A stretch of DNA of 64,000 nt from Xanthomonas hortorum pv. pelargonii (GTDB lineage: Bacteria; Pseudomonadota; Gammaproteobacteria; Xanthomonadales; Xanthomonadaceae): assembly GCF_024499015.1 (NCBI RefSeq), contig NZ_CP098604.1, positions 3,968,001 through 4,032,000 on the forward strand, read 5' to 3'. The translations under genes were made by a program, and so were the position numbers. The notes beneath the pieces are model-generated. The model was given only the letters and a program-made list of their open reading frames with translations, ran no database searches and was not told the origin of the DNA. The first letter of the stretch is position 1; the number at the start of each line of letters is the position of its first letter. Below, piece by piece: positions 1 through 8,986 of the stretch.

Positions 1-1239
1 ATTTTGGGTGCGTGGCGCCGCTTCGGTTTGCTGCGTTTCCGGCATCAATTCCAGTGCCGACGGCGTCGTACGCAGCATCGGGCGGAAGGAGATCGGATGG
101 GTGCGGCGGCGCGTGAAGCGCAGCAAGCGCGCCAGGGTGAAGCCGGCCAGTGCCAGCAGCATCACAGCGAAGTACACCGGCAGTGCTGCCGGCCCGAATT
201 TCTGCATTGCGCCACCAGCCAAGGCCGGGCCGATCGCCGCGCCCACGCCATGCACCAGCAACAAACTGCTGCAGCCGGAGAGCAGATCTTCGCGTGGCAG
301 GTAATCGAGCATGTGCGCCACTGCGAACGGATACAGCGAAAACGCCAACCCGCCATAGACGAAGAACAGCACGAACAGCATGGTGGTCTGCGCCTGCACC
401 ATCGGCACCGCGGCGGCTATCGCAATGCCGGCTGCCAGCACACTGACCGTGACCAGGCCGATGCGCCGGTCATGGCCATCGCTGATGCGCCCGATCGGCC
501 ACTGCAATACCGCGCCGCCGATGATCGCGGTGAGCATGAACATCGCCACGCCATCGGCATCCAGCCCGATGCGGTTGGCGTACACCGGCAACAAGCCCCA
601 GAACGCGCCCATTGCCAGGCCCGACAATCCCGCGCCGATGGTCGCTACCGGCGCCAACGCGTACAGCGTTTTCAGGCGCAAACGCGACACGTGCGGCACC
701 TCGGGCGGAATCAATCGTGTGGTCATCACCGGCATCACTGCCGCGCAGATCAGGATCGCTGTTAGCGTGAACATCGCCGGCGCACTTGCGTCGCCGGCCG
801 TGAGCAGGATCTGGCCCAGCGCCAGCGCGGACAGATTGATCGCCATGTACACCGAAAACACCCGGCTGCGTCGGCGCGCATCCGGCTCGGCGTTGAGCCA
901 GCTTTCGATCACCGTGTACAGGCCGACCAAGGCCGCGCCGGTGACCAATCGCAGCAATCCCCAGCCCCAGGCGTTCAACCAGATCGGATGCAGCAGCACC
1001 GCAATGGCAGCCAATGACGCATAAAAAGCAAACGCTCGGATATGCCCGATGCGACGAATCAGTGGCGGCGCGAAGAAGGTGCCGAGAAAGAAGCCGGCAA
1101 AATACCCGGACATGATCAGGCCCAGCGCACGCGCATCGAAGCCGGCCTGGCCACCGCGCACGGCAAGCAAGGTGCCGAGCAGCCCGCTGCCGGTCAGCAA
1201 CAGGGCCACGCCCAGCAATAAGGCGGTCAGTCGCAACAT
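1..1239 (-). CDS. MFS transporter, 3' end beyond the window
   Basis: Read on the minus strand from an ATG at 1239, the frame stays open to the left edge (413 codons), so the C-terminal end lies outside the window. The protein is strongly hydrophobic, with about twelve predicted membrane spans. It starts MLRLTALLLGVALLLTGSGL, and glycine-rich helices follow. This pattern, and a conserved-looking RIGHIR loop between early helices, fit the major facilitator superfamily, closest to YcaD-like permeases. The last visible part is a polar cytoplasmic tail (RRRTHPISFRPM), so few residues are probably missing. The substrate cannot be told from sequence. It is divergent from the fmdB gene. Family assignment is solid; specific function is unknown. 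Confidence 0.82.
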   Translation of the reverse strand, partial: MLRLTALLLGVALLLTGSGLLGTLLAVRGGQAGFDARALGLIMSGYFAGFFLGTFFAPPLIRRIGHIRAFAFYASLAAIAVLLHPIWLNAWGWGLLRLVTGAALVGLYTVIESWLNAEPDARRRSRVFSVYMAINLSALALGQILLTAGDASAPAMFTLTAILICAAVMPVMTTRLIPPEVPHVSRLRLKTLYALAPVATIGAGLSGLAMGAFWGLLPVYANRIGLDADGVAMFMLTAIIGGAVLQWPIGRISDGHDRRIGLVTVSVLAAGIAIAAAVPMVQAQTTMLFVLFFVYGGLAFSLYPFAVAHMLDYLPREDLLSGCSSLLLVHGVGAAIGPALAGGAMQKFGPAALPVYFAVMLLALAGFTLARLLRFTRRRTHPISFRPMLRTTPSALELMPETQQTEAAPRTQN

Positions 1240-1722
1240 GGATGCGGCTCTTGTGGGGAAAAGGCGCGTCGATCACGTGTTCGAGTGTAGCAGGCCAGTG
1301 TGCGGCGGCTGGATCGAACCGTGTGTTGCAGCCTGATCCAGGCGGCTCGTTTCTACGGCTCTTGACAGCAGCGGGTAGTGGTCACGTCGGCACAAATCGC
1401 TGGTTTTTGCATGTTGCGTGACTCGCTGCACATGTCACACAGTCCGCTTCCGCACAGTCGCACCGACGTGACGACGACTCGTCAGGTTTGCGCAAGACTT
1501 CGGCATGCGCGTTTGGCGTTTTCTTACCTCATGCAGCTGCAGATAGACAACCGCGGCGTTGAACGTGCGCGGTCAGCGTGCAGGCGCACCGAAGCGAACA
1601 TCGATCGATGCCTGTCGCCCGCAACCAGCTCCCGCGTGCCCGACGCGCAGACGGTTGCTGCACCTGCTTGCCCGCATACGACTAGAATCTGCGCCCCTGC
1701 ATCATCATCAGCTGATCCTGCC
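1240..1722. other. Intergenic region between divergent MFS and fmdB genes
   Basis: About 480 bases separate the divergent MFS gene and fmdB. Both promoters must lie here, but I cannot place -35/-10 boxes with confidence. No frame has a convincing start with a ribosome binding site, and no RNA gene or strong hairpin was recognised. Confidence 0.4.
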
Positions 1723-2025
1723 ATGCCCATCTACGGTTTCCAGTGCACCACCTGCGGTCACGCTTTCGACCGCCTGCAGAAGATGGCCGACCCCGATCCG
1801 CAGACCTGCCCGGCCTGCGCGGCGGCCACGATCAAGCGCCAGATCACCGCGCCCTCCTTCCGCCTGTCCGGTAGCGGCTGGTACGAAACCGACTTCAAGT
1901 CGGCAGGCGAGAAGAAGAAAAACCTCACCGAGAGCAGCAGCGGTGGCGAAGCCAAGCCGACAGCAGCCGCCGAGAGCAAACCCGCCGCCAAGCCCGCGTC
2001 CAAGCCAGCATCCGATCCGGCATGA
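1723..2025 (+). CDS. FmdB family zinc-ribbon protein
   Basis: A 100-residue protein starting MPIYGFQCTTCGHAFDRLQK. Two CxxC pairs (C8/C11 and about C33/C36) form the zinc ribbon typical of the FmdB/CxxC regulatory family (N-terminal domain of about 40 residues). The rest is a low-complexity tail rich in Ala, Lys, Pro and Ser. An in-frame upstream extension exists but has no family similarity, so the ATG giving MPIYGF was chosen. The stop overlaps the start of the next gene (ATGA), which suggests translational coupling. The family's function is not established, although members often sit next to aspS, as here. Confidence 0.85.
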   Translation: MPIYGFQCTTCGHAFDRLQKMADPDPQTCPACAAATIKRQITAPSFRLSGSGWYETDFKSAGEKKKNLTESSSGGEAKPTAAAESKPAAKPASKPASDPA

Positions 2026-2720
2026 TCCACGGCCGCGCGCGCAGGCCGGAGAGCGGCCCGACGCTGAGAACAGCGCTCGCTCACCGCGTTTCGTTGGCCA
2101 CTCCAGGGTTGGCCGTGCTGATGCTGGTCGCCGCCGTGAGCGGATGTGCCACTTCGTCCACGTCTGTGGCCTCATCTGCACCGATAAGCGCTGCACCTGC
2201 AGATCGATTCCTGGCCGCGCTCGCCACGCACTGCGGACAAGCCTTCGCCGGCCGCGTCCTCGTCGATACCCCGGTCTCCGCAACGCCAAGCGCGTTCGCC
2301 GGCAAGCCAATGGTGATGCATGTGCGCGGCTGCGACAACCCTGCGCATGAGTTGCGCGTGCCGTTCCATGTGGGCGACGACCACTCGCGCACCTGGGTAC
2401 TGACGCGCACCGGCACCGGCCTGCGCCTCAAGCACGATCACCGCCATGCCGACGGCAGCGTGGACGCATTGACCCAATACGGCGGCGCTACCATCAATGC
2501 AGGCAGCGCGAACCGGCAGGAATTCCCGGTCGATGCCGAGTCCATTGCGCTATTCAAACGCCTTGGCTCGACCGCTTCGCTGAGTAACACCTGGGCGATG
2601 GAAATCCAGCCCGGCCGCAGCGTCGTCTACGAACTGAGTCGCCCAGGCGGGCGTCTGTTCCGGGTCGAATTCGATCTCACCCGGCCGGTCGCTTTGCCGC
2701 CCGCGCCTTGGGGAAGTTGA
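2022..2720 (+). CDS. Putative lipoprotein of unknown function
   Basis: A 232-residue protein whose start overlaps the fmdB stop by four bases. A basic N-terminus is followed by a hydrophobic stretch (LAVLMLVAAVSGC) ending in a lipobox at about residues 39-42, so it is probably a lipid-anchored envelope protein. The mature part has two Cys (about C67 and C104) that could form a disulfide, and no recognised enzymatic motif. Many rare alternative starts are possible; a start nearer the signal peptide would also fit. I do not recognise the family. Confidence 0.6.
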   Translation: MIHGRARRPESGPTLRTALAHRVSLATPGLAVLMLVAAVSGCATSSTSVASSAPISAAPADRFLAALATHCGQAFAGRVLVDTPVSATPSAFAGKPMVMHVRGCDNPAHELRVPFHVGDDHSRTWVLTRTGTGLRLKHDHRHADGSVDALTQYGGATINAGSANRQEFPVDAESIALFKRLGSTASLSNTWAMEIQPGRSVVYELSRPGGRLFRVEFDLTRPVALPPAPWGS

Positions 2721-2931
2721 ACCGGTCGATTGGCCGGGCAGTCGGCATCGTCTACGGTTCCAGCACAGGCGTCTTCAGCTGGAGACCAGATCAAACAGCG
2801 TCGCAGTAGCGCGATCTCCCGCCGCGAACGCATGTCATCCGCCAATCGATCGATGACCGGTGGAGCGCGCAGGCCGATCCCGAACCCATCCAGGACCGGC
2901 CCGCGCACGCATTGCTTCAACGCGCAATCCC

Positions 2932-3705
2932 TCAACGCGCCTCGAACCGCGCCCGGCAACCGTCATTCACCCACACCGTCGCGCGGCGCTCGTCGTAGCC
3001 CCAGCTGCGGCCCTCTTCGCAGCGGGTGTCGGACAACTGGCGGGTCAGCACCGGACGGCCGTAGCGGCCATCCCAGGCGCAGGTGCGCAGGCGGCGGTCG
3101 TCGCTGGCGCAGCTGATGGCGTAATCGTTGCGCGGGCGGTCGTCGCGGCCACCGTAGCCGCCATCGCCACGGTCCCAACCGCCGCCGCGCGCTTGCGCAA
3201 ACTCGCCCCGGCAGCCGTCGTCCACCCAGATCCGGCCCCCGTCCTGGCGCCAGTTGCGGCCTTCCACGCAGGGCGTGTTGGAGAGCTGGCGCACCAGCAT
3301 GGCGCGGCGCCAACCGGTATCGCAGATCTTCTGGCGCTGGTCGTTGCTCTCGCAGCGCACCGTGCCGGCCACCCCGCCAGCGCCGCCGTTGTTGCCACCC
3401 CAGCCGCCGCCGCTCCCGTTGCGGCCATCCACAAAGCGCGCGCGGCAGCCGTTGTCCACCCACACGCGGCCGCGGTCGCTGCCCCAGTTGCGGCCTTCGA
3501 TACAGCGCGTGCCGGAGATGTTTTCGACCAGCACCGCGCGGCCGCGGAACGGCGTATCGCACTCGCGGCGACGGTTGTCGTTGCTGGAGCAGGTGATGCT
3601 GGGGCCGTTCCAGCCGCGGTCCTGCGCGGCGGCAGGGGCGCTGGCGAGCAAGCCGGTGAGGGTGATCAGGCCGAAGCCGGAGAGCAGCAGGGCGGTGCGC
3701 AGCAT
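2932..3705 (-). CDS. Secreted DUF3011 triple-repeat protein
   Basis: A 257-residue exported protein. The signal peptide (MLRTALLLSGFGLITLTGLL, cleavage near APAAAQ) is followed by three copies of a Cys-containing module of about 55 residues. Each copy has the order C-S/D-N/D-R-R/Q-x-C, a VLxxxxSxTxC segment, EGR(N/S)WG, and a WV(D/N)(D/N)GCRA end. They lie at about residues 36-92, 114-168 and 196-257, joined by Gly/Arg/Asp-rich linkers. This matches the DUF3011 family found mainly in Xanthomonadales. Four Cys per module suggest two disulfides each in the periplasm or outside. Function is unknown. It is convergent with the lipoprotein gene and divergent from aspS. Confidence 0.8.
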   Translation of the reverse strand: MLRTALLLSGFGLITLTGLLASAPAAAQDRGWNGPSITCSSNDNRRRECDTPFRGRAVLVENISGTRCIEGRNWGSDRGRVWVDNGCRARFVDGRNGSGGGWGGNNGGAGGVAGTVRCESNDQRQKICDTGWRRAMLVRQLSNTPCVEGRNWRQDGGRIWVDDGCRGEFAQARGGGWDRGDGGYGGRDDRPRNDYAISCASDDRRLRTCAWDGRYGRPVLTRQLSDTRCEEGRSWGYDERRATVWVNDGCRARFEAR

Positions 3706-3861
3706 CGTGTCGTCCTTGGTGCGGGAGGGGCTTGCGCCTATTCAGCCGGGCGGCGACTTAAGCGACCATGAGCGCCTGCGCATTTGCTCCTGCCGCCCGC
3801 CGGCCCCAGAATATCCGGCTCTCCGGCGCTGTCCTGTGTCGGGTTTTCAGCGGAGCTTTCG

Positions 3862-5659
3862 ATGCGTACCCACTTCTGCGGCCTGGTCGACGAGACCATG
3901 ATCGGCCAAACCGTCACTCTCGCCGGCTGGACCGACGTGGCCCGCAACCTGGGCGGCGTGTGCTTCATCGACCTGCGCGACCACGAAGGCATCGTGCAGG
4001 TGACGGTGGAACCGGAGAACGCGGAGGTGTTCCCGGTCGCCGCCAGCCTGGGCTACGAAGACGTGCTGCAGGTCGAAGGCGTGGTGCGTGCGCGGCATGC
4101 GGTCAACGACAAGCTGCGCAGCGGCAAGGTCGAAGTGATCGCCACGCGTATCACCATCCTCAACAAGGCCGCGCCGCTGCCGTTCCACGCGCACGAAAAT
4201 CCGGGCGAAGAAACCCGCCTGAAGTACCGCTATCTGGACCTGCGTCGTCCGGAAATGCAGCGCATGCAGCGCACCCGCATCAAGCTGGTGCAGGCGCTGC
4301 GCCGGCATCTGGATGCGCGCGATTTCCAGGATATCGAAACCCCGATCCTGACCAAGGCCACCCCGGAAGGCGCGCGCGACTTCTTGGTGCCGGCGCGCAT
4401 GCATCCGGGCGAGTTCTACGCCTTGCCGCAGAGCCCGCAGCTGTTCAAGCAGATCCTGATGGTGGCCGGCTTCGATCGTTACTACCAGATCGCACGCTGC
4501 TTCCGCGACGAAGCGCTGCGCGCCGATCGCCAGCTGGAATTCACCCAGCTCGACATGGAATTCGCCTTCGTGCGCGAGCGCGACGTGCAGGATTTTGTCG
4601 AAGACATGATCCGCGCCATCTTCAAGGAAGTGGTGGATGTCGAGCTGGCCGCGCAGTTCCCGCGCATGACCTGGGCCGAGGCGATGCGTCGCTATGGCTC
4701 GGACAAGCCGGACCTGCGCATCGCGCTGGAATTGGTTGATGTGGCCGAGCTGGTCAAGTCCAGTGAATTCGCAATCTTCAGTTCCGCTGCCAACGACGCC
4801 GATGGCCGAGTGGCAGCGCTGCGTATCCCCGGCGGTGCCGCGCTGTCGCGCAAGCAGATCGACGAGTACACCGCACACGCTGCTAAATATGGCGCCAAGG
4901 GTCTGGCTTGGCTCAAGCATGGACAGACTCCTGATGGTGCGCAGGGGGCGGAGCTATTGAGAGCGGCTTTGACATCAGCCAAGTCTCGGGATCCGTCGCT
5001 AAAGTGCTGGGTCCTGAAACAACTGTCGCTCTTCTTGACGCGGTTAAAGCTGCACCCGGTGACATCGTGTTTTTGGTGCTGGCACATACAACAAAGTTTC
5101 AGACTTTATGGGTGCGGTCCGTCTGAAGGCCGGCAAGGATTTCAAGCTGATCGCCGACACCTGGGCGCCGCTGTGGGTCACCGACTTCCCGATGTTCGAA
5201 TGGGATGAGGAGGCGCAGCGCTACGTGGCCCTGCATCACCCCTTCACCGCACCGGCCGTGGACGATATCGCCGACCTGCGCGCCAATGCCCGCACGGCGG
5301 TGTCGCGCGGTTACGACATGGTGCTCAACGGCAATGAAATCGGCGGCGGCTCGATCCGTATCCATCGCCCGGACATGCAGAGCGCGGTGTTCGAGCTGCT
5401 CGGCATCGGCGCCGACGAAGCGCGTGCCAAGTTCGGCTTCCTGCTGGATGCGCTGAACTACGGCGCACCGCCGCACGGCGGCATTGCCTTCGGCATCGAC
5501 CGCATCGCTGCGCTGATGGCCGGCACCGAATCGATCCGCGACGTGATCCCGTTCCCCAAGACTACTGGCGCGCAGGATCTGATGACCGACGCCCCGTCGC
5601 CGATCCCGGCCGAGCAGCTGGCCGAAGTGCACGTGCAGGTGCGGCCGAAGCAGGTCTGA
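3862..5659 (+). pseudogene. aspS: Aspartate-tRNA ligase, reading frame broken by two apparent -1 shifts
   Basis: AspRS charges tRNA-Asp. The ATG at 3862 ([11 protein letters not shown]) opens a normal OB-fold anticodon-binding domain and class II core ([11 protein letters not shown], motif 2 [20 protein letters not shown]). The C-terminal third ([11 protein letters not shown] to [17 protein letters not shown], motif 3) is in another frame. The middle, inside the GAD insertion domain, is readable only by changing frame twice: once at a G run (4944-4948) and once at a T run (5070-5074). One extra base in each run restores a continuous protein of about 599 residues, close to family length. Codon use in 4930-5105 differs from the flanks, and GC is about 51% over 4981-5100. 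AspRS is essential and no second copy is visible, so sequencing or assembly error is likely; recombination or true damage is possible. Confidence 0.85.
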
Positions 5660-5984
5660 CCTGCGCTAGCAGGTGGCCATGCCGTGTGCGTGGTCATCTG
5701 TACAAGGCGCCCAGCGCAGCCAGCGCTGCGCGCTTTGGTGGAACCGTTAGCGCCGGCTGGGTGTTGCGCACGGGGCACCGCCGTCCAACCGCCGCCGATC
5801 ACCGGCGGCAGTGCGCCTGCAGGTCCGTCCCAAGCGCGCCTGAGCTCCGCAAGTAGATAGCCATCCCTCGCAGTGTTTATCTTTCCTGCGCGGTGCCATG
5901 CGGAGCCGGTCGTGCGCGCTTGGTTGAACCCGTCAGCGCCCATGCCGAATCCTGCACACGCGGAATCCACACATCGCAGATGCT

Positions 5985-6067
5985 TTCCCGATTCCCGATT
6001 CCCGATTCCCGATTCCCCAATCCCCAATCCCCAATCCCCAATCCCCAATCCCCAATCCCCAATCCCC
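5985..6067. repeat. Heptamer tandem array (ATTCCCG then AATCCCC)
   Basis: A perfect-looking 7-bp tandem array: about four copies of ATTCCCG and then seven copies of AATCCCC (6019-6067). It sits in the 470-base gap between aspS and the acetyltransferase gene, which otherwise contains nothing I can assign. The unit is a variant of the GGGAATC/GATTCCC heptamer found in paired arms before ruvC, ruvA and ruvB. Here only one orientation is present, so it would not fold on itself. Confidence 0.9.
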
Positions 6068-6129
6068 GCTTGCGGTAGCGCATCTGCATGCGAGAAGCTG
6101 CCACGTCCACCTGGCACGAGAGGCCCCGC

Positions 6130-6657
6130 ATGACCCGCATCCGCCGCGCCACACCGGACGATGCCGAAGCGTTATCGCTGCTGGCCGCACAGACCTTTAC
6201 CGAAACCTTCGGGCATCTGTATCCGGAAGAAGACCTGCGCGGTTTTCTCGAAGAGACCTACGCGGTCGAGCGCGCGCGCATCGTGCTGGCGAATCCGGAC
6301 TACGCGATCTGGCTGCTGGAGATGGACAACCTGCTGGTCGGCCACGCCGCCGCCGGCCCGTGCGGGCTGCCGCATGAAGACGTGCGCCCCGGCGATGGGG
6401 AGCTCAAGCGGCTGTATCTGCTGAAGGACTACCAGAACAGCGGCTGGGGCAGCCGGCTGTTCGAAACCACACTGGAATGGCTTGAGCGCAATGGCCCGCG
6501 CACGCTGTGGATCGGCGTGTGGTCGGAAAATTTCGGCGCGCAACGTTTCTACGCCCGCTACGGATTCGAAAAAGTCGGCGAGTACGACTTCCCGGTCGGC
6601 AAGATTGTCGATCGCGAGCACATCCTGCGCCGCAAGCCGATCGTCGCGGCCGACTGA
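6130..6657 (+). CDS. GNAT family N-acetyltransferase
   Basis: A 175-residue protein beginning MTRIRRATPDDAEALSLLAA, a typical GNAT opening. The acetyl-CoA region reads LKRLYLLKDYQNSGWGSRLF (a variant of the Q/RxxGxG/A loop), and the C-terminal signature is ENFGAQRFYARYGFEKVGEY. Substrate is unknown; similar proteins acetylate small molecules or protein N-termini. The ATG at 6130 was chosen because family similarity starts exactly there; the frame extends upstream without similarity. It is followed closely by the hydrolase gene. Confidence 0.85.
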   Translation: MTRIRRATPDDAEALSLLAAQTFTETFGHLYPEEDLRGFLEETYAVERARIVLANPDYAIWLLEMDNLLVGHAAAGPCGLPHEDVRPGDGELKRLYLLKDYQNSGWGSRLFETTLEWLERNGPRTLWIGVWSENFGAQRFYARYGFEKVGEYDFPVGKIVDREHILRRKPIVAAD

Positions 6658-6720
6658 GCGCATGCAGGCGCCGTCCGCAGCAGCCCGGCGATCGCGCGCC
6701 ACATTCTGGAAATCGTGCTG

Positions 6721-7398
6721 ATGCCCAGCAGCTCCTCGGCATGTCCAGCCGCATCCAGACACGCCCCGCGCACTGCACCGACCACCGCAACCGCCGATGT
6801 GCTGCTGGTGCACGGCATCTGGAATACCGCGCACTGGCTGCTGCCGCTCGCGCGTCGCCTGCGTGCAGAGGGCCTGGCGCCTGCGCTGTTCGGCTACGCC
6901 AGCGTGCTTGGCGGCCCCGCGCAGGCGGTACCGCAGCTGATCGAACGCCTGCAGACGACCGGCGCGCAACTGCTGGTCTGTCACAGCCTGGGCGGGCTGA
7001 TGGCGTTGCAGGCTCTGCGCGCCGCGCCTGAGCTGCCGGTGCGCCGCGTGGTCTGCCTGGGCTCGCCGTTGTGCGGCAGCGCCGCCGCGCGCGGCCTGGC
7101 CCAACGTGGCGGGCGATGGGCGTTGGGGCGGAGTGCGGGCTTACTGCAGCAGGGTTTCATGCAGTGGGAGGGCGAGGCCGAGATCGGTCAGGTCGCCGGC
7201 AATGTCGCGCGCGGGGTCGGGCGCTGGCTGGCGCCGCTGGACGGCGGCTCGGACGGCACCGTGGCACTGGCCGAAACCCGCCTGCCCGGGCTGCGCGACC
7301 ATTGCGTGGTGCCGGCCAGTCATAGCGGTCTGTTGCGCTCACCCGAGGCCGCGCAGCAGGCGCTGAGCTTCCTGCGGACCGGCCGATTTCGCCACTGA
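6721..7398 (+). CDS. Alpha/beta hydrolase
   Basis: A protein of about 225 residues with an alpha/beta-hydrolase layout: an oxyanion motif VLLVHGIW near residue 30, a nucleophile elbow CHSLGG (Ser in the G-x-S-x-G position, with Cys for the first Gly) near residue 90, and a late DGTVA...SHSGLL segment that probably supplies Asp and His. It resembles lipase- or thioesterase-like cytoplasmic members. A GTG six bases upstream (6715) with a GGA at closer spacing is an equally plausible start. Substrate unknown. Confidence 0.75.
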   Translation: MPSSSSACPAASRHAPRTAPTTATADVLLVHGIWNTAHWLLPLARRLRAEGLAPALFGYASVLGGPAQAVPQLIERLQTTGAQLLVCHSLGGLMALQALRAAPELPVRRVVCLGSPLCGSAAARGLAQRGGRWALGRSAGLLQQGFMQWEGEAEIGQVAGNVARGVGRWLAPLDGGSDGTVALAETRLPGLRDHCVVPASHSGLLRSPEAAQQALSFLRTGRFRH

Positions 7399-7485
7399 GT
7401 CCGCCACTGAACGCTGCCGCCCCGGTGCGGGCGAGCAATCAGGTAAAATCCGCGCCCTGTCATCCAAGCCAGTCTGGAACCACCC

Positions 7486-8214
7486 ATGGGTAGAGGCCCC
7501 TCGATCGAAGGCCGCAAGAACGCCTCCGACGCCAAACGCGGCAAGATGTTCACCAAGATCATTCGCGAGATCAGCGTGGCTGCACGCGGCGGTGGCGGTG
7601 ATCCGGCCAACAATCCGCGCCTGCGCGTGGCGGTGGACAAGGGCTTGTCGTCGAACATGTCCAAGGACGTGATCGAACGCGCCATCAAGAAAGCCACCGG
7701 CGAGCTGGAAGGCGTGGAATACGAAGAAGTGCGCTACGAGGGCTATGCCCCCGGCGGCGTGGCGGTCATCGTGGACTGCCTCACCGATAACCGCGTGCGC
7801 GCGGTGGCCGATGTGCGGCATGCCTTCAGCAAGTGCGGCGGCAACATGGGCACCGACGGCTCGGTGGCCTTCATGTTCAAGCGTCTGGGCGTGCTCAGCT
7901 TCGCCGCCGGTACCGACGAAGACACCCTCACCGACGCGGCGATCGAAGCCGGCGCCGACGACGTGGTGGTGTACCCGGAAGACGGCGCCATCGACGTGCT
8001 GACTGCCCCGGACGCCTTCGCCCAGGTCAAGCAGGCGCTCGCCGCCGCCGGCCTGGAGCCGGTGCATGCGGAAATCACCTTCCGCGCCGAAAACGACATC
8101 GCCGTCGACGGCGACACCGCCCTGCAGGTCCGCAAGCTGCTCGACATGCTCGAAGACCTGGACGACGTGCAGGACGTGTACTCGAACGTCGATCAAGCGG
8201 CGCTCGGCGCGTAA
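7486..8214 (+). CDS. yebC: YebC/PmpR family protein
   Basis: A 242-residue protein opening [20 protein letters not shown], the hallmark N-terminus of YebC/TACO1 proteins, followed by [16 protein letters not shown] and a RYEGYAPGG-like segment. Members act as DNA-binding regulators or as translation factors that help ribosomes at proline stretches; which applies here cannot be told. It leads the ruv cluster, an arrangement common in bacteria (yebC-ruvC-ruvA-ruvB). Length and start match the family. Confidence 0.92.
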   Translation: MGRGPSIEGRKNASDAKRGKMFTKIIREISVAARGGGGDPANNPRLRVAVDKGLSSNMSKDVIERAIKKATGELEGVEYEEVRYEGYAPGGVAVIVDCLTDNRVRAVADVRHAFSKCGGNMGTDGSVAFMFKRLGVLSFAAGTDEDTLTDAAIEAGADDVVVYPEDGAIDVLTAPDAFAQVKQALAAAGLEPVHAEITFRAENDIAVDGDTALQVRKLLDMLEDLDDVQDVYSNVDQAALGA

Positions 8215-8219
8215 GCGCC

Positions 8220-8336
8220 GGGAATTGGGAATGGAGAATCGGGAATCGAAACAGCCGCATCCTGCATCGCTCGGCAGCGTCGAGCACGCCAGTAGGCCGC
8301 TCTACCCATTCCCGATTCCCAACTCCCGATTCCCGG
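8220..8336. repeat. Heptamer inverted-repeat element before ruvC
   Basis: A left arm of GGGAATC-type heptamers (8220-8248) and a right arm of the complementary GATTCCC heptamers (8305-8336), about 56 bases apart. The arms could pair over roughly 28 bases with a few mismatches. The element fills the yebC-ruvC gap, and its right arm ends seven bases before the ruvC ATG, where a ribosome binding site would be expected; none is visible. Confidence 0.85.
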
Positions 8337-8343
8337 CCCCTCG

Positions 8344-8868
8344 ATGACCCGCATCCTGGGCATCGACCCCGGCTCCCAGCGCACTGGGGTTGGCGTCATC
8401 GACATCGACGAGAGCGGTCGCAGCCGGCATGTCTATCACGCGCCGCTGGTGCTGCTGGGCGAGGGCGACTTCGCGCAGCGGCTCAAGCGCCTGCTGCACG
8501 GGCTGGGCGAGGTGATCGAGACCTACCAGCCGCAGGAAGTGGCGATCGAGAAGGTCTTCATGGGCAAAAGTGCCGACTCGGCGCTCAAGCTCGGCCACGC
8601 GCGCGGCGCGGCAATCTGCGCGGTGGTGCTACGCGACCTGCCGGTACACGAGTACGCTGCCACCGAGATCAAGCTGGCGCTGGTCGGCAAGGGCGGGGCG
8701 GACAAGGTGCAGGTCCAGCACATGGTCGGCATCATGCTCAACCTGAAAGGCAAGCTGCAGCCCGACGCCGCCGACGCACTGGCGGTGGCCATCACTCACG
8801 CCCACGTGCGCGCCACCGCGCAGCGCCTGGGCGTCAATACCCAACAGGCCTGGAGCCGCAAGAAATGA
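8344..8868 (+). CDS. ruvC: Crossover junction endodeoxyribonuclease RuvC
   Basis: RuvC is the nuclease that cuts Holliday junctions in the RuvABC resolvasome. The 174-residue protein begins [20 protein letters not shown], containing the first catalytic Asp (D7). [10 protein letters not shown] supplies the catalytic Glu. The C-terminal [14 protein letters not shown] supplies the last two acidic residues and the conserved His. Length and motifs match intact family members. No Shine-Dalgarno sequence precedes the start, because the region is occupied by a repeat arm. It lies between yebC and ruvA on the same strand. Confidence 0.96.
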   Translation: MTRILGIDPGSQRTGVGVIDIDESGRSRHVYHAPLVLLGEGDFAQRLKRLLHGLGEVIETYQPQEVAIEKVFMGKSADSALKLGHARGAAICAVVLRDLPVHEYAATEIKLALVGKGGADKVQVQHMVGIMLNLKGKLQPDAADALAVAITHAHVRATAQRLGVNTQQAWSRKK

Positions 8869-8966
8869 GAATCGGGAATCGGGAATCGGGAATCGGGAAT
8901 TGCAAACGCAGGGTCCAGAGCAGCACGCGCTCTTGCGATTCCCCATTCCCGACTCCCGATTCCCGG
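8868..8966. repeat. Heptamer inverted-repeat element before ruvA
   Basis: Directly after the ruvC stop come five GGGAATC-type heptamers (8868-8902), a 34-base spacer, then complementary GATTCCC-type heptamers (8937-8966). The two arms could pair almost completely. Same family as the elements before ruvC and ruvB, but the spacer is unrelated in sequence. Confidence 0.85.
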
Positions 8967-8982
8967 CACCGCCAAGGCGGTG
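8967..8982 (+). promoter_or_regulatory. Small hairpin abutting the ruvA start codon
   Basis: CACCGCC and GGCGGTG form a perfect 7-bp stem with a two-base loop, ending four bases before the ruvA ATG. It occupies the position of the ribosome binding site, so it could affect ruvA translation. The structure is seen; the role is inferred. Confidence 0.5.
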
Positions 8983-8986
8983 CCCA

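Noticed and set aside
4930-5107. Programmed frameshifting in aspS
   Set aside because: Two shifts in the same direction with no slippery heptamer or stimulatory structure, and no precedent in AspRS; homopolymer errors are simpler.
8220-8966. Heptamer arrays considered as CRISPR
   Set aside because: Units are 7 bp with no spacers of constant length and no cas genes; CRISPR repeats are 23-47 bp with unique spacers.
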